Source: Granulosicoccaceae bacterium
GTDB taxonomy: Bacteria; Pseudomonadota; Gammaproteobacteria; DAOVJZ01
Direction: 5' to 3'
Assembly (NCBI GenBank): GCA_030632035.1
Contig: DAOVJZ010000095.1
Location: 1 to 6,179, forward strand
DNA length: 6,179 nt
How positions within the stretch are numbered: the stretch's first letter is position 1; every line of letters begins with the position of its first letter. The notes beneath the pieces were generated by a model. The model was not told where the DNA came from and did not search any database. It saw nothing but the letters and a program-made list of their open reading frames with translations. Below are positions 1 to 5,451 of this stretch, in pieces. A program made the translations under genes and the position numbers.

Positions 1-220
1 CCCAATTACCGCCATCGGCGGGATTATTGTCGTGATCGTGGTCACGGTGATGCACGGTCAACTCTTGCAGGTTCTGGCGGTTAAACTCGCGACTACACCG
101 ACCGCAAATATGCGGATACATCTTTAACGCCTTTTCGCGATAGCCTTTACTGCGCTGGTCCATACCACGCCGCGCTTCGGCGACGACTTTGTCCAGCTTG
201 TCATTTCCTGGTTTCACCAT
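1..220 (-). CDS. yajD: YajD-like HNH nuclease family protein, 5' part only (3' end outside window)
   Basis: Reading the minus strand from an ATG at 218-220 gives 73 codons open to the window edge, so the C-terminus is missing. Residues 26-73 closely resemble E. coli YajD: a GYREKALK stretch, a zinc-type CxxC pair (C39, C42) in ICGRCSREF, then an LTVHHRDHDHDNNP block (H57, H58, D60, H61, H63, N65) that carries the first part of the HNH (beta-beta-alpha metal) motif, followed by DGGNW. The second CxxC and final His expected in this family would lie beyond the edge. The first 25 residues are charged and unlike E. coli YajD. A G-rich run (GTGGGGG) a few bases upstream may serve as ribosome binding site. 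The HNH fold is a metal-dependent nuclease fold, but the cellular role of YajD is not established. The gene follows the mutarotase gene by 33 bp in the same direction and may share its transcript. Confidence 0.88.
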   Translation of the reverse strand, partial: MVKPGNDKLDKVVAEARRGMDQRSKGYREKALKMYPHICGRCSREFNRQNLQELTVHHRDHDHDNNPADGGNW

Positions 221-253
221 ACCGGCCCCCACGCTACTGTGGAATCTAACATA

Positions 254-1177
254 TCAAACACCTTCAACTGTATAAATCACCAATAGTTTATAACTGTTAC
301 CTGCTTTAATGCTAATCGTATCTTCTGCCGCATTCGCAGATTCAACGCACAACATCTTCAGGTATCCATCTTTACCCAAATCACCCATTTTTTCAGCAAC
401 CTGTTGCCAGGGATTCCAGACAACCGTTGATTGACTGCCCTGTTTTTTAATAATTATTTTCCTTTGCTTGTTATCAATGATGATGTCATCCGGTGTTTGC
501 ACATACACACGATCAACTTCTGTATTGAAGGTGATCGGCCCTGTTTGTGTTTTACGTTTAAAGCTATCTGGTTTATCAAGATAATCTTTACCTTCAAGAC
601 CATACACGGTGGTGTTGGTCACATCGTCAACACTAAAATAGGTATGCAGTGCCTGCCCGATGGTGATCGACTGATCGCTATGGTTAAAGGTGGTCAGTTC
701 GAGTGTTAAGGTTTTACCAATCGTTAAGCGGTATTCAGCTACCGTTGAATGTGGCCACATAGCCTGCATGTCTTGATCAAGCTGACTGGTCTCCAGTTTA
801 AATGTAATTTGTGTTTCACCTGTGGGTAATGGCTGTGTGTGAATAACCTGCCACAATGAAGTACGGGCAAAACCATGTGCGGGATAGGCGACATTATTTT
901 CATGTGCCCCAAACCAGGGCCAGCAAATTGGGATACCCCCGCGCAATGACTTACCTTGCGTGAATGTGGCCGCGTCCGATACCCAGATCACCTCATCTTC
1001 ACCAACAGGTATCCAGCTCAGTACATGTGCCCCTTGCAGGCTGATACTGGCACTCGCCTGTTCATTTTGAATTTCAACCACCGGGATATCACCCTTGCCT
1101 GTTTTAAAATAAAGGCGATGATTCCCGCTTTGGAAAGAAAAACTATTATTTAAGTGTTCTATGCCGGGTGACTTCAT
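254..1177 (-). CDS. D-hexose-6-phosphate mutarotase (glucose-6-phosphate 1-epimerase, YeaD family)
   Basis: The 307-aa product fits the aldose-1-epimerase/YeaD family in length and motifs. The family interconverts the alpha and beta anomers of glucose-6-phosphate and similar sugar phosphates in the cytoplasm (EC 5.1.3.15). Visible landmarks are QGAHVLSW (48-55), the phosphate-binding type segment LRGGIPICWPWFG (78-90), HGFAR with His101, LHTYF with His178, EVDRVY (220-225) and CVESAN with Glu279. By family knowledge the His residues and the late Glu form the acid/base pair. No signal peptide or membrane segment is seen. The ATG at 1175-1177 gives a full-length protein, but no clear Shine-Dalgarno sequence precedes it. 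The gene starts 30 bp after the HEPN-like gene stops, with no terminator between, so translation and transcription may depend on the upstream genes. Family assignment is firm; the exact sugar phosphate used is not shown by sequence. Confidence 0.93.
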   Translation of the reverse strand: MKSPGIEHLNNSFSFQSGNHRLYFKTGKGDIPVVEIQNEQASASISLQGAHVLSWIPVGEDEVIWVSDAATFTQGKSLRGGIPICWPWFGAHENNVAYPAHGFARTSLWQVIHTQPLPTGETQITFKLETSQLDQDMQAMWPHSTVAEYRLTIGKTLTLELTTFNHSDQSITIGQALHTYFSVDDVTNTTVYGLEGKDYLDKPDSFKRKTQTGPITFNTEVDRVYVQTPDDIIIDNKQRKIIIKKQGSQSTVVWNPWQQVAEKMGDLGKDGYLKMLCVESANAAEDTISIKAGNSYKLLVIYTVEGV

Positions 1178-1207
1178 ATTGATTTAAAAACAGGAAACAA
1201 TGTGATC

Positions 1208-1636
1208 TTAATCTGATTCTACAGGTCCAAGTTCATTTACCATCTTCAATAATTCATTCGTTATTGCAATCAATTCTTCAAGTAAATTTGGTGAGATTTC
1301 AAGATGCCCCTCATACTCCGCCAGGTTACGTTGTTTATGGCATTGATCCAGAACACGCCACTTTGCATTCTCTAAACCAACGGTATGTTGTAAACACTGA
1401 AACACAAGATAACGATTATCAGAACGATAACCATGCCAACGCATAGCCGCTAATGCTAATGTATGTGCAGCACCATAGGCTGATAAAAACCTGCCATCTT
1501 CAGATAAACCTTCAACTTTTGTATCCTGCAATCGTCTTTTTGCAGAACCCACCATGCCGTCAAACTCCTTTTGATCGGGTAACTCTGTTTTAAGTTTTCC
1601 AATTTTTACAAGATTATCCAGATTTTCTAATGACAT
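1208..1636 (-). CDS. HEPN-like small protein, partner of the upstream nucleotidyltransferase
   Basis: The 142-aa, mostly helical protein looks like a HEPN-domain protein of the SAV_6107-like kind: a GLSEDGRFLSAYGAAHTLAL helix (43-62), AMRWHGYRS (64-72), a VFQCLQHTVGL segment (78-88) and the signature CHKQRNLAEYEGH (99-111). In HEPN ribonucleases the motif is R-(polar)-x3-H; here R103 N104 are present but position 108 is Tyr, and the nearest His is 111. Catalysis is therefore doubtful or different. I chose the ATG at 1634-1636 because AGGGAG lies 5 bases upstream; a GTG at 1642 is also in frame but sits on top of that ribosome binding site. The gene overlaps the end of the nucleotidyltransferase gene by 23 bp, which suggests translational coupling and a paired function, as in HEPN/MNT modules. 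Toxin, antitoxin or substrate-binding partner roles all remain possible. Confidence 0.8.
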   Translation of the reverse strand: MSLENLDNLVKIGKLKTELPDQKEFDGMVGSAKRRLQDTKVEGLSEDGRFLSAYGAAHTLALAAMRWHGYRSDNRYLVFQCLQHTVGLENAKWRVLDQCHKQRNLAEYEGHLEISPNLLEELIAITNELLKMVNELGPVESD

Positions 1637-2213
1637 CCTCACTCCCTTTTATCCATATCTTTGGCTGTTCCATCAGCCTCGTTAGAAATGCATTTTTTTC
1701 TTTTAGTTTCTTTTGGATTTGTTTCTTATTATATATTGTCGGATTAACGGGTCGCCCCAGTGATTCTTCAGCATCAGATAATAACTCCATTAGATCGGCA
1801 TAGGCTAACGATTCTGTCACCACCATCAGGTCAATATCACTGCTTGCCGTATCCTCACCCTTCGCTATCGAACCATATATAAAAGCCTGATCAATGTGAT
1901 TCTCAACGGACTCCAACGCATTTCTTATCACATCTGCAATACCAAATGTTTTTCTAACTATGCTTACCAAATCAGTATAAACCGGATTGTCAGCATTGGC
2001 CTGATAATAGAGCTGGTTCCCCTCTTTTTTGGCTACCAGCAAACCGGCAGAAACCAACCGCTCCAACTCACGTCGAATCGTACCCCGTCCCATATCAGCC
2101 CAGCGTACAATCTCATTGGTATAAAAACTCTTGTTCGGATTGCCATAGAGCAAACCCAAAACACGCTGTTGTGTTTTGGTAAATAAGGCATCACCTATTG
2201 CTGTTACTTGCAT
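1614..2213 (-). CDS. Winged-helix DNA-binding domain fused to MNT-type nucleotidyltransferase domain
   Basis: The 199-aa protein has two parts. Residues 8-75 form a winged helix-turn-helix (LFTKTQQRVLGLLYG, then SFYTNEIVRWADMGRGTIRRELERLVSAGLL and a wing ending in QLYYQA). Residues 85-190 form a minimal pol-beta-like nucleotidyltransferase with GS at 114-115, ten residues, then D126-I-D128, the GSx10DxD signature. The strand that usually carries a third acidic residue reads GRPVNPTIY (153-161), with Asn157 there, so activity is uncertain. The frame is open back to a TTG at 2273, but I start at the ATG at 2211-2213. AGG lies 7 bases before it, homologues as I recall them begin near here, and the extra 20 codons consist of promoter and operator DNA. 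Likely a DNA-binding regulator of its own operon and partner of the overlapping HEPN-like gene; it may be antitoxin-like, by analogy with MNT proteins. Confidence 0.85.
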   Translation of the reverse strand: MQVTAIGDALFTKTQQRVLGLLYGNPNKSFYTNEIVRWADMGRGTIRRELERLVSAGLLVAKKEGNQLYYQANADNPVYTDLVSIVRKTFGIADVIRNALESVENHIDQAFIYGSIAKGEDTASSDIDLMVVTESLAYADLMELLSDAEESLGRPVNPTIYNKKQIQKKLKEKNAFLTRLMEQPKIWIKGSEDVIRKSG

Positions 2214-2231
2214 ACCCAAACCTGTCAAAGG

Positions 2232-2244
2232 ACCCATTTTGGGT
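2232..2244. promoter_or_regulatory. Operator-like palindrome 2, over the predicted transcription start
   Basis: ACCCATTTTGGGT has ACCC/GGGT arms around a 5-base centre. The shared CCCATTTTGGG core lies at 2233-2243 here and at 2254-2264 in palindrome 1, an offset of exactly 21 bp, or two helical turns. Bound dimers would therefore face the same side of the helix. A further half-site, ACCCAAA (2214-2220), lies between the ribosome binding site and the start codon. Confidence 0.6.
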
Positions 2245-2273
2245 ACTATAGACCCCATTTTGGGTCTTTTCAA
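2245..2273 (-). promoter_or_regulatory. Predicted sigma70 promoter of the nucleotidyltransferase/HEPN operon
   Basis: On the minus strand TTGAAA (2268-2273) and TATAGT (2245-2250) each match the sigma70 consensus at 5 of 6 positions and are separated by exactly 17 bp. Transcription would start near 2238, leaving a leader of about 25 bases with AGG 7 bases before the ATG at 2213. This arrangement is a main reason for rejecting the longer reading frame. Confidence 0.65.
2251..2266. promoter_or_regulatory. Operator-like palindrome 1, in the promoter spacer
   Basis: GACCCCATTTTGGGTC has GACCC/GGGTC arms around a 6-base centre and fills the 17-bp spacer between -35 and -10. It shares a 12-base core (ACCCAAAATGGG on the minus strand) with palindrome 2. 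Its position would block RNA polymerase, as expected for a repressor site. The likely binder is the winged-helix protein encoded immediately downstream; this is inference. Confidence 0.6.
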
Positions 2274-2305
2274 GGTTTGCGTTTATTAATGTTGAAACAA
2301 GCCCA

Positions 2306-2683
2306 TCAATGCAACGGAGTAAAATCCACCTGCACCTGTTTCCGGTATTCCTCATCAAAGCTAAACTCGATCGAAAAATTTCCTTCGGTACCATCGATCT
2401 TGACCTGCTTTAACTCAGGCAAACGAGTTGCGAGCCAGGAACATAATGCCGCAGCCAGAGATTCATTATTTGTTTTAATGGCATGCGCGAGATTACTGGC
2501 AACAAACTTTGCACGTGCATCCAGATCAGGCTCTGCTATCGATTCCTCGCCCAAGGTAATACCCGCATCCATCTTCTCATCCATCTTGTCCAGAGAAAGC
2601 GCATGATGATCGGACAGAGGTTTGTCCCTGTCATATTCCAGTTGTGCGATGCCGTTTAACAAAACAGCCATGATGTTAGCCAT
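2306..2683 (-). CDS. Small conserved-looking protein of unknown function (125 aa)
   Basis: I do not recognise a named family. The 125-aa product begins MANIMAVLLNGIAQLEYDRD, carries two acidic stretches (LDKMDEKMDAG, EESIAEPDLDAR), a helix-rich middle (residues 55-90) and a strand-like C-terminal part (KQVKIDG, FSIEFSFDEE, KQVQVDFTP). It has no signal peptide, membrane helix or cysteine cluster (one Cys, C81), so it is probably cytoplasmic and acidic. That it is a real gene is supported by a good ribosome binding site (AAGGTG, 2688-2693, 4 bases before the ATG at 2681-2683), protein-like composition and the absence of a better frame here. It is transcribed away from the sensor kinase gene. 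Its stop lies 92 bp before the nucleotidyltransferase start, with a separate promoter between them, so it need not belong to that operon. Confidence 0.7.
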   Translation of the reverse strand: MANIMAVLLNGIAQLEYDRDKPLSDHHALSLDKMDEKMDAGITLGEESIAEPDLDARAKFVASNLAHAIKTNNESLAAALCSWLATRLPELKQVKIDGTEGNFSIEFSFDEEYRKQVQVDFTPLH

Positions 2684-2731
2684 ACTTCACCTTTTTTCTA
2701 AATATTTACCATATGCACGACATTTTAACAT

Positions 2732-2788
2732 GGAGTCTGCTTTGCGGCCTGTTTCTTTCCATATCACGTTTAGCAAAGCAGGTACTCC
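2732..2788. repeat. 57-bp inverted repeat (14-bp arms) in the leader of the 125-aa gene
   Basis: GGAGTCTGCTTTGC (2732-2745) is matched in reverse complement by 2773-2788, with only two extra bases (GT, 2782-2783) in the second arm; nine of the paired bases, CTGCTTTGC/GCAAAGCAG, are uninterrupted. The loop is 27 bases. It ends 48 bases before the start codon of the minus-strand 125-aa gene, so it could fold in that mRNA leader. It has no U-run and is not a convincing terminator. A small mobile palindrome is an alternative. Confidence 0.55.
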
Positions 2789-2864
2789 CCGTGCCTTCCT
2801 GACTATCAACACCGATTCCGGTATTGAACAGATCAGCCAACCTTTTGCTAATAGTAAGCCCCAC
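2781..2864 (-). pseudogene. Relic of a histidine kinase ATP-binding (HATPase_c) domain
   Basis: The minus strand encodes about 28 residues with the unmistakable end pattern of a HATPase_c domain: GLTISKRLADL, then IGVDSQEGTGST, in the same spacing as GLxISKxLxELMGGxIGVxSxxGxGSTFW in intact kinases. The usual MGG is degraded to FNT, and homology stops after GST, where the 57-bp inverted repeat begins. The residues before GL are not kinase-like in this frame. An open frame runs 2706-2897, but only this core looks like protein. It is not a copy of the intact kinase next door, which differs at most variable positions. It appears to be what remains of another two-component gene lost from this site. 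Confidence 0.68.
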
Positions 2865-2874
2865 CCTTAATAAT
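2845..2874 (+). promoter_or_regulatory. Candidate promoter for the sensor histidine kinase gene
   Basis: TTGCTA (2845-2850) matches the -35 consensus at 4 of 6 positions and AATAAT (2869-2874) the -10 at 5 of 6, with an 18-bp spacer. The predicted start lies about 65 bases before the kinase ATG. The region is AT-rich, so chance matches are likely; treat as weak. Part of the site overlaps the kinase relic on the other strand. Confidence 0.25.
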
Positions 2875-2946
2875 TTCAGGGTATATATTTCTGCCAAATG
2901 ACCAATATATTAACAACGAATATAAAGTATATGAGATAGGCATAAT

Positions 2947-4959
2947 ATGTCAGAAGCTACCGCTCAAGACGTTAATAAACCAGGGTATTCAGAACATTAT
3001 CTCTGGATCCGGTGGCTAATTATAACGCTGACAATAGTGGTTACTCTCCCCCTGCTCTCCACAGCCATATTTAATACCTGGATACCTGACTGGCGCTGGG
3101 AAAATATTCCCGTACATGCCGTCATCGAAGGAATGGGGACACTAGCCGCCTTCATTATATCCAGTTTAATTTTTAGTTTAGTTAGCCGTGAAGAAATATC
3201 GCGACAATATCTTTGGGTTGTTTTTGCCCTGGTTGTGATGGGTACGTTAGATGGCTTTCATGCACTTCTTAATCCTGGCCAGTCATTTGTATGGCTGCAT
3301 AGTATTGCTACCGCATTAGGCGGCATCCTGTTTTCAATGGTATGGATACCGTTACCAAAACTTTCATCAAAACAGATTCTTAAAATCTGTTTGTTCATAT
3401 TGTTTGTCTCAACGGTATTAGGCATATTCTCCGTTACTCACTCCGAATATTTTCCGGCAATGATTACAGCTGGCAGTTTCACCTTTGCTGCAAAAATTGT
3501 AAACATGTCCGGTGGTATTGGCTTTATTATTGGCACAGCCTACTTTGCCTATCAGTATATAAAAAGAGGACATGAAGAAGGTGTGATTTTTGCAAACCAC
3601 TGTCTGTTATTTGGTGTTGCGGGTCTATTGTTCGAGATATCGGTACTCTGGGATGCAGGCTGGTGGGCATGGCATATGTTACGTTTTACTGCATACCTTG
3701 TTGTCGTTGTTTATTTCCTTCAGCAATTTCATACATTACATGGCTTTCTTCAAAAAAGTAAAGATGATGTAAAGTTATTACTGGAAAGTAGTGGAGAAGG
3801 AATTTATGGCGTTAACGAGAAAGGTAAGTGCATGTTTGCTAATAAAAAAGCATTGGAAATGACCGGTTATAACAACTCGGAAGAATGGTTAGGTGTAAAC
3901 ATGCATGATTTAATTCATCACAGTTACCCTGATGGCTCAGCCTATAATGTTAAGAACTGTCGTATCTATGAAGTCCTGGTTAGCGGATATGGAAACACGG
4001 TCGATGACGAGGTGTTTTGGCGAAAAGACGGAAGCAGTTTTCCCGTAGAATACAAAGCTTTTCCAATGCTACACGATAATAAAATACTGGGCTCTGTCGT
4101 TAGCTTTTCAGATATCACGGAAAGAAAAAGAGCAGAACAGGAATTAAAGGAGGCAAAATCACTTCTGGAACACCGTGTTCAACTTAGAACCACGGAGCTT
4201 GAACAGGCTAATAGAACCTTGTCAGAATCAATCGTCAGTCTCGAAGAAGCAAAATCAGTTGCGGAACAGGCAAATAATGCAAAAACTGTCTTTTTATCCA
4301 GTATGAGTCATGAACTGCGTACACCACTGAATGCAATACTGGGCTTCTCGCAACTCCTTGAGATGGATAACAACAACCCGGATAATACAGATAATATTAA
4401 TGAAATACTGAGTGCAGGCAATCACCTTTTAGAACTCATTGGTGACATTCTGGATCTATCGCAAATAGAATCAGGAGAGATCATGCTTGACCTTGAGCAT
4501 ACACAAGCATTCAACGCACTGGACGAAGCAATACAAATGATCTTACCCATAGCCAAACAACAAAACATAACCGTTAACACTGATGCCGTATTAGATACCC
4601 CCACACCTCAGGTTATTAATACTGATAAAACACGTCTTAAACAAATATTAATAAACCTGTTATCGAATGCTATTAAATATAATACCAAGGATGGCTATAT
4701 TAGTATCAAGACTGAAATATACGACAACAAATTACGTATCAATATACAAGACACAGGTCATGGCATTACAGAGGAAAACATTAAAAAATTATTTGAACCC
4801 TTTAACCGGCTCGGCGCTGAAAGCAGCAATATAGAAGGGACAGGTATTGGACTGATTATTTGTAAAAAACTGGTTGAAAAAATGGGCGGCCAGCTAGGTG
4901 TTGAAAGCACTATAGGCAAAGGAAGTACATTCTGGGTGGAATTACCGACATTGCAATGA
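2947..4959 (+). CDS. Membrane sensor histidine kinase: multi-TM sensor, PAS, HisKA, HATPase_c
   Basis: This 670-aa inner-membrane kinase has about seven to eight hydrophobic segments in residues 20-262, including a VHAVIEGMGTLAAF and LDGFHALLNPG pattern that recalls MASE3-type integral sensor domains. A PAS domain follows (about 271-395, ending in the PAC motif SVVSFSDITERKRAE), then a coiled-coil linker (393-446). The HisKA dimerisation helix reads FLSSMSHELRTPLN, with His455 the phosphorylation site. HATPase_c has an N box at LLSNAIKYN (Asn574), G1 at DTGHG (602-606), an F box at FEPF (616-619) and G2 at GTGIGL (631-636), and ends GSTFWVELP. All ATP-binding motifs are intact. There is no receiver domain and no response regulator in the window, so it is an orphan kinase here. 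An in-frame stop at 2932-2934 and a weak GATAGG site 6 bases upstream support the ATG at 2947. The signal sensed is unknown. Confidence 0.93.
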   Translation: MSEATAQDVNKPGYSEHYLWIRWLIITLTIVVTLPLLSTAIFNTWIPDWRWENIPVHAVIEGMGTLAAFIISSLIFSLVSREEISRQYLWVVFALVVMGTLDGFHALLNPGQSFVWLHSIATALGGILFSMVWIPLPKLSSKQILKICLFILFVSTVLGIFSVTHSEYFPAMITAGSFTFAAKIVNMSGGIGFIIGTAYFAYQYIKRGHEEGVIFANHCLLFGVAGLLFEISVLWDAGWWAWHMLRFTAYLVVVVYFLQQFHTLHGFLQKSKDDVKLLLESSGEGIYGVNEKGKCMFANKKALEMTGYNNSEEWLGVNMHDLIHHSYPDGSAYNVKNCRIYEVLVSGYGNTVDDEVFWRKDGSSFPVEYKAFPMLHDNKILGSVVSFSDITERKRAEQELKEAKSLLEHRVQLRTTELEQANRTLSESIVSLEEAKSVAEQANNAKTVFLSSMSHELRTPLNAILGFSQLLEMDNNNPDNTDNINEILSAGNHLLELIGDILDLSQIESGEIMLDLEHTQAFNALDEAIQMILPIAKQQNITVNTDAVLDTPTPQVINTDKTRLKQILINLLSNAIKYNTKDGYISIKTEIYDNKLRINIQDTGHGITEENIKKLFEPFNRLGAESSNIEGTGIGLIICKKLVEKMGGQLGVESTIGKGSTFWVELPTLQ

Positions 4960-4978
4960 CACCCCTCGCCTAATAGTC

Positions 4979-5022
4979 ATTCCCTCACTCCCAGGGATTT
5001 ATGCCCTGTGGGTAGGGGGAAT
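4979..5022. terminator. Long imperfect palindrome between convergent genes, possible two-way terminator
   Basis: The segment begins ATTCCC and ends GGGAAT. Inside it CCCAGGG (4990-4996) faces CCCTGTGGG (5004-5012) across a 7-base loop, ATTTATG. The paired blocks are ATTCCC/GGGAAT, CCC/GGG and AGGG/CCCT, with mismatches and a 2-base bulge. It lies 19 bp after the kinase stop and 1 bp after the TPR stop on the other strand. No strong T-run follows on either side, so intrinsic termination is plausible rather than certain. Confidence 0.5.
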
Positions 5023-5023
5023 A

Positions 5024-5404
5024 TCAATCCGATTGTTCAGCAATTTTCTTACTGAACTCGGCATACTTCTCCAGGGTCTCGCGTTCCATATCCCTATCTG
5101 CCACCGAGATAAAGCGACGGATCTCATCGGCCGCCTCTTCATAGCGCCCCTGTTGCCACAGCGTGTTGAATAGCGCAATCGACAGCATACCCGAACCCGG
5201 CTCTGCCAGGATCAAACGCTCATATACCATCTCGGCCTCGGCATATTTTTTCTCATAAAAGTAGACACCACCGAGAATCAACATCGCCGTCAGGTTATTC
5301 GGATCTTCCTTTAACACTTCCAGCAAGATGAGACGTGCATCTTCACCGAGCCCCGCTTCCAACAGAGTCTTTGCCTTTTTTAGCCTTGTTTCAGTATCAT
5401 TCAT
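5024..5404 (-). CDS. Small tetratricopeptide repeat (TPR) protein
   Basis: The 126-aa protein is made of about three TPR units: residues 5-36 (LEAGLGEDARLILLEVLKEDPNN), 37-70 (ILGGVYFYEKKYAEAEMVYERLILAEPGS, the best match, with G, Y, A and P at consensus positions) and 71-104 (FNTLWQQGRYEEAADEIRRFI), closed by a charged capping helix (105-126). TPR arrays are helical scaffolds for protein-protein contacts; the partner is unknown. No signal peptide or membrane helix is present, so it is probably cytoplasmic. The ATG at 5402-5404 is the natural start because the first TPR helix begins right after it, but no good ribosome binding site is seen (GGGA lies too far upstream). It converges with the kinase gene and is separated from the isocitrate dehydrogenase gene by palindromic repeats, so it may be transcribed on its own or by read-through. 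Confidence 0.85.
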   Translation of the reverse strand: MNDTETRLKKAKTLLEAGLGEDARLILLEVLKEDPNNLTAMLILGGVYFYEKKYAEAEMVYERLILAEPGSGMLSIALFNTLWQQGRYEEAADEIRRFISVADRDMERETLEKYAEFSKKIAEQSD

Positions 5405-5420
5405 AAAATATTATTCCCAT

Positions 5421-5442
5421 CATGCCGGCGAAAGCCGGTATC
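5421..5442. repeat. REP-like short palindrome with GAAA tetraloop
   Basis: ATGCCGGC, loop GAAA, GCCGGTAT form an 8-bp stem with one G-T pair (5422-5429 and 5434-5441). The core CCGGCgaaaGCCGG is a familiar kind of dispersed intergenic palindrome in proteobacteria (as in TCATTCCGGCGAAAGCCGGAATC). It lies just upstream of the TPR gene, so in a read-through transcript from icd it would fold as a GNRA hairpin near the TPR start. Confidence 0.65.
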
Positions 5443-5451
5443 TCCCTTCCC

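Noticed and set aside
431..1153. Two plus-strand open frames (431-709 and 956-1153)
   Set aside because: Antisense to the mutarotase gene; no family resemblance or ribosome binding sites.
1640..1642. GTG start for the HEPN-like gene, two codons upstream
   Set aside because: It overlaps the AGGGAG ribosome binding site, which is correctly spaced for the ATG at 1634-1636 instead.
2231..2266. Repeated GACCCATTTTGGGT units as the start of a CRISPR or tandem repeat array
   Set aside because: Only two copies plus a half-site, palindromic, 21 bp apart and centred on a promoter; operators explain them better.
2191..2394. 67-codon minus-strand frame beginning in the 125-aa gene
   Set aside because: It starts inside one gene and runs across the operator into the next in another frame, with no recognisable protein features.
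2208..2606. 132-codon open frame on the plus strand
   Set aside because: It lies opposite the better-supported 125-aa gene, its promoter-side gap and the operator region; its composition (Cys, Ser, Arg rich) is typical of an antisense shadow.
2706..2897. Open frame of 63 codons on the minus strand, as an intact small gene
   Set aside because: Only about 28 residues look like protein and they are a piece of a HATPase_c domain; there is no good ribosome binding site at 2897 and the C-terminal half lies in an inverted repeat. Treated as a pseudogene relic.
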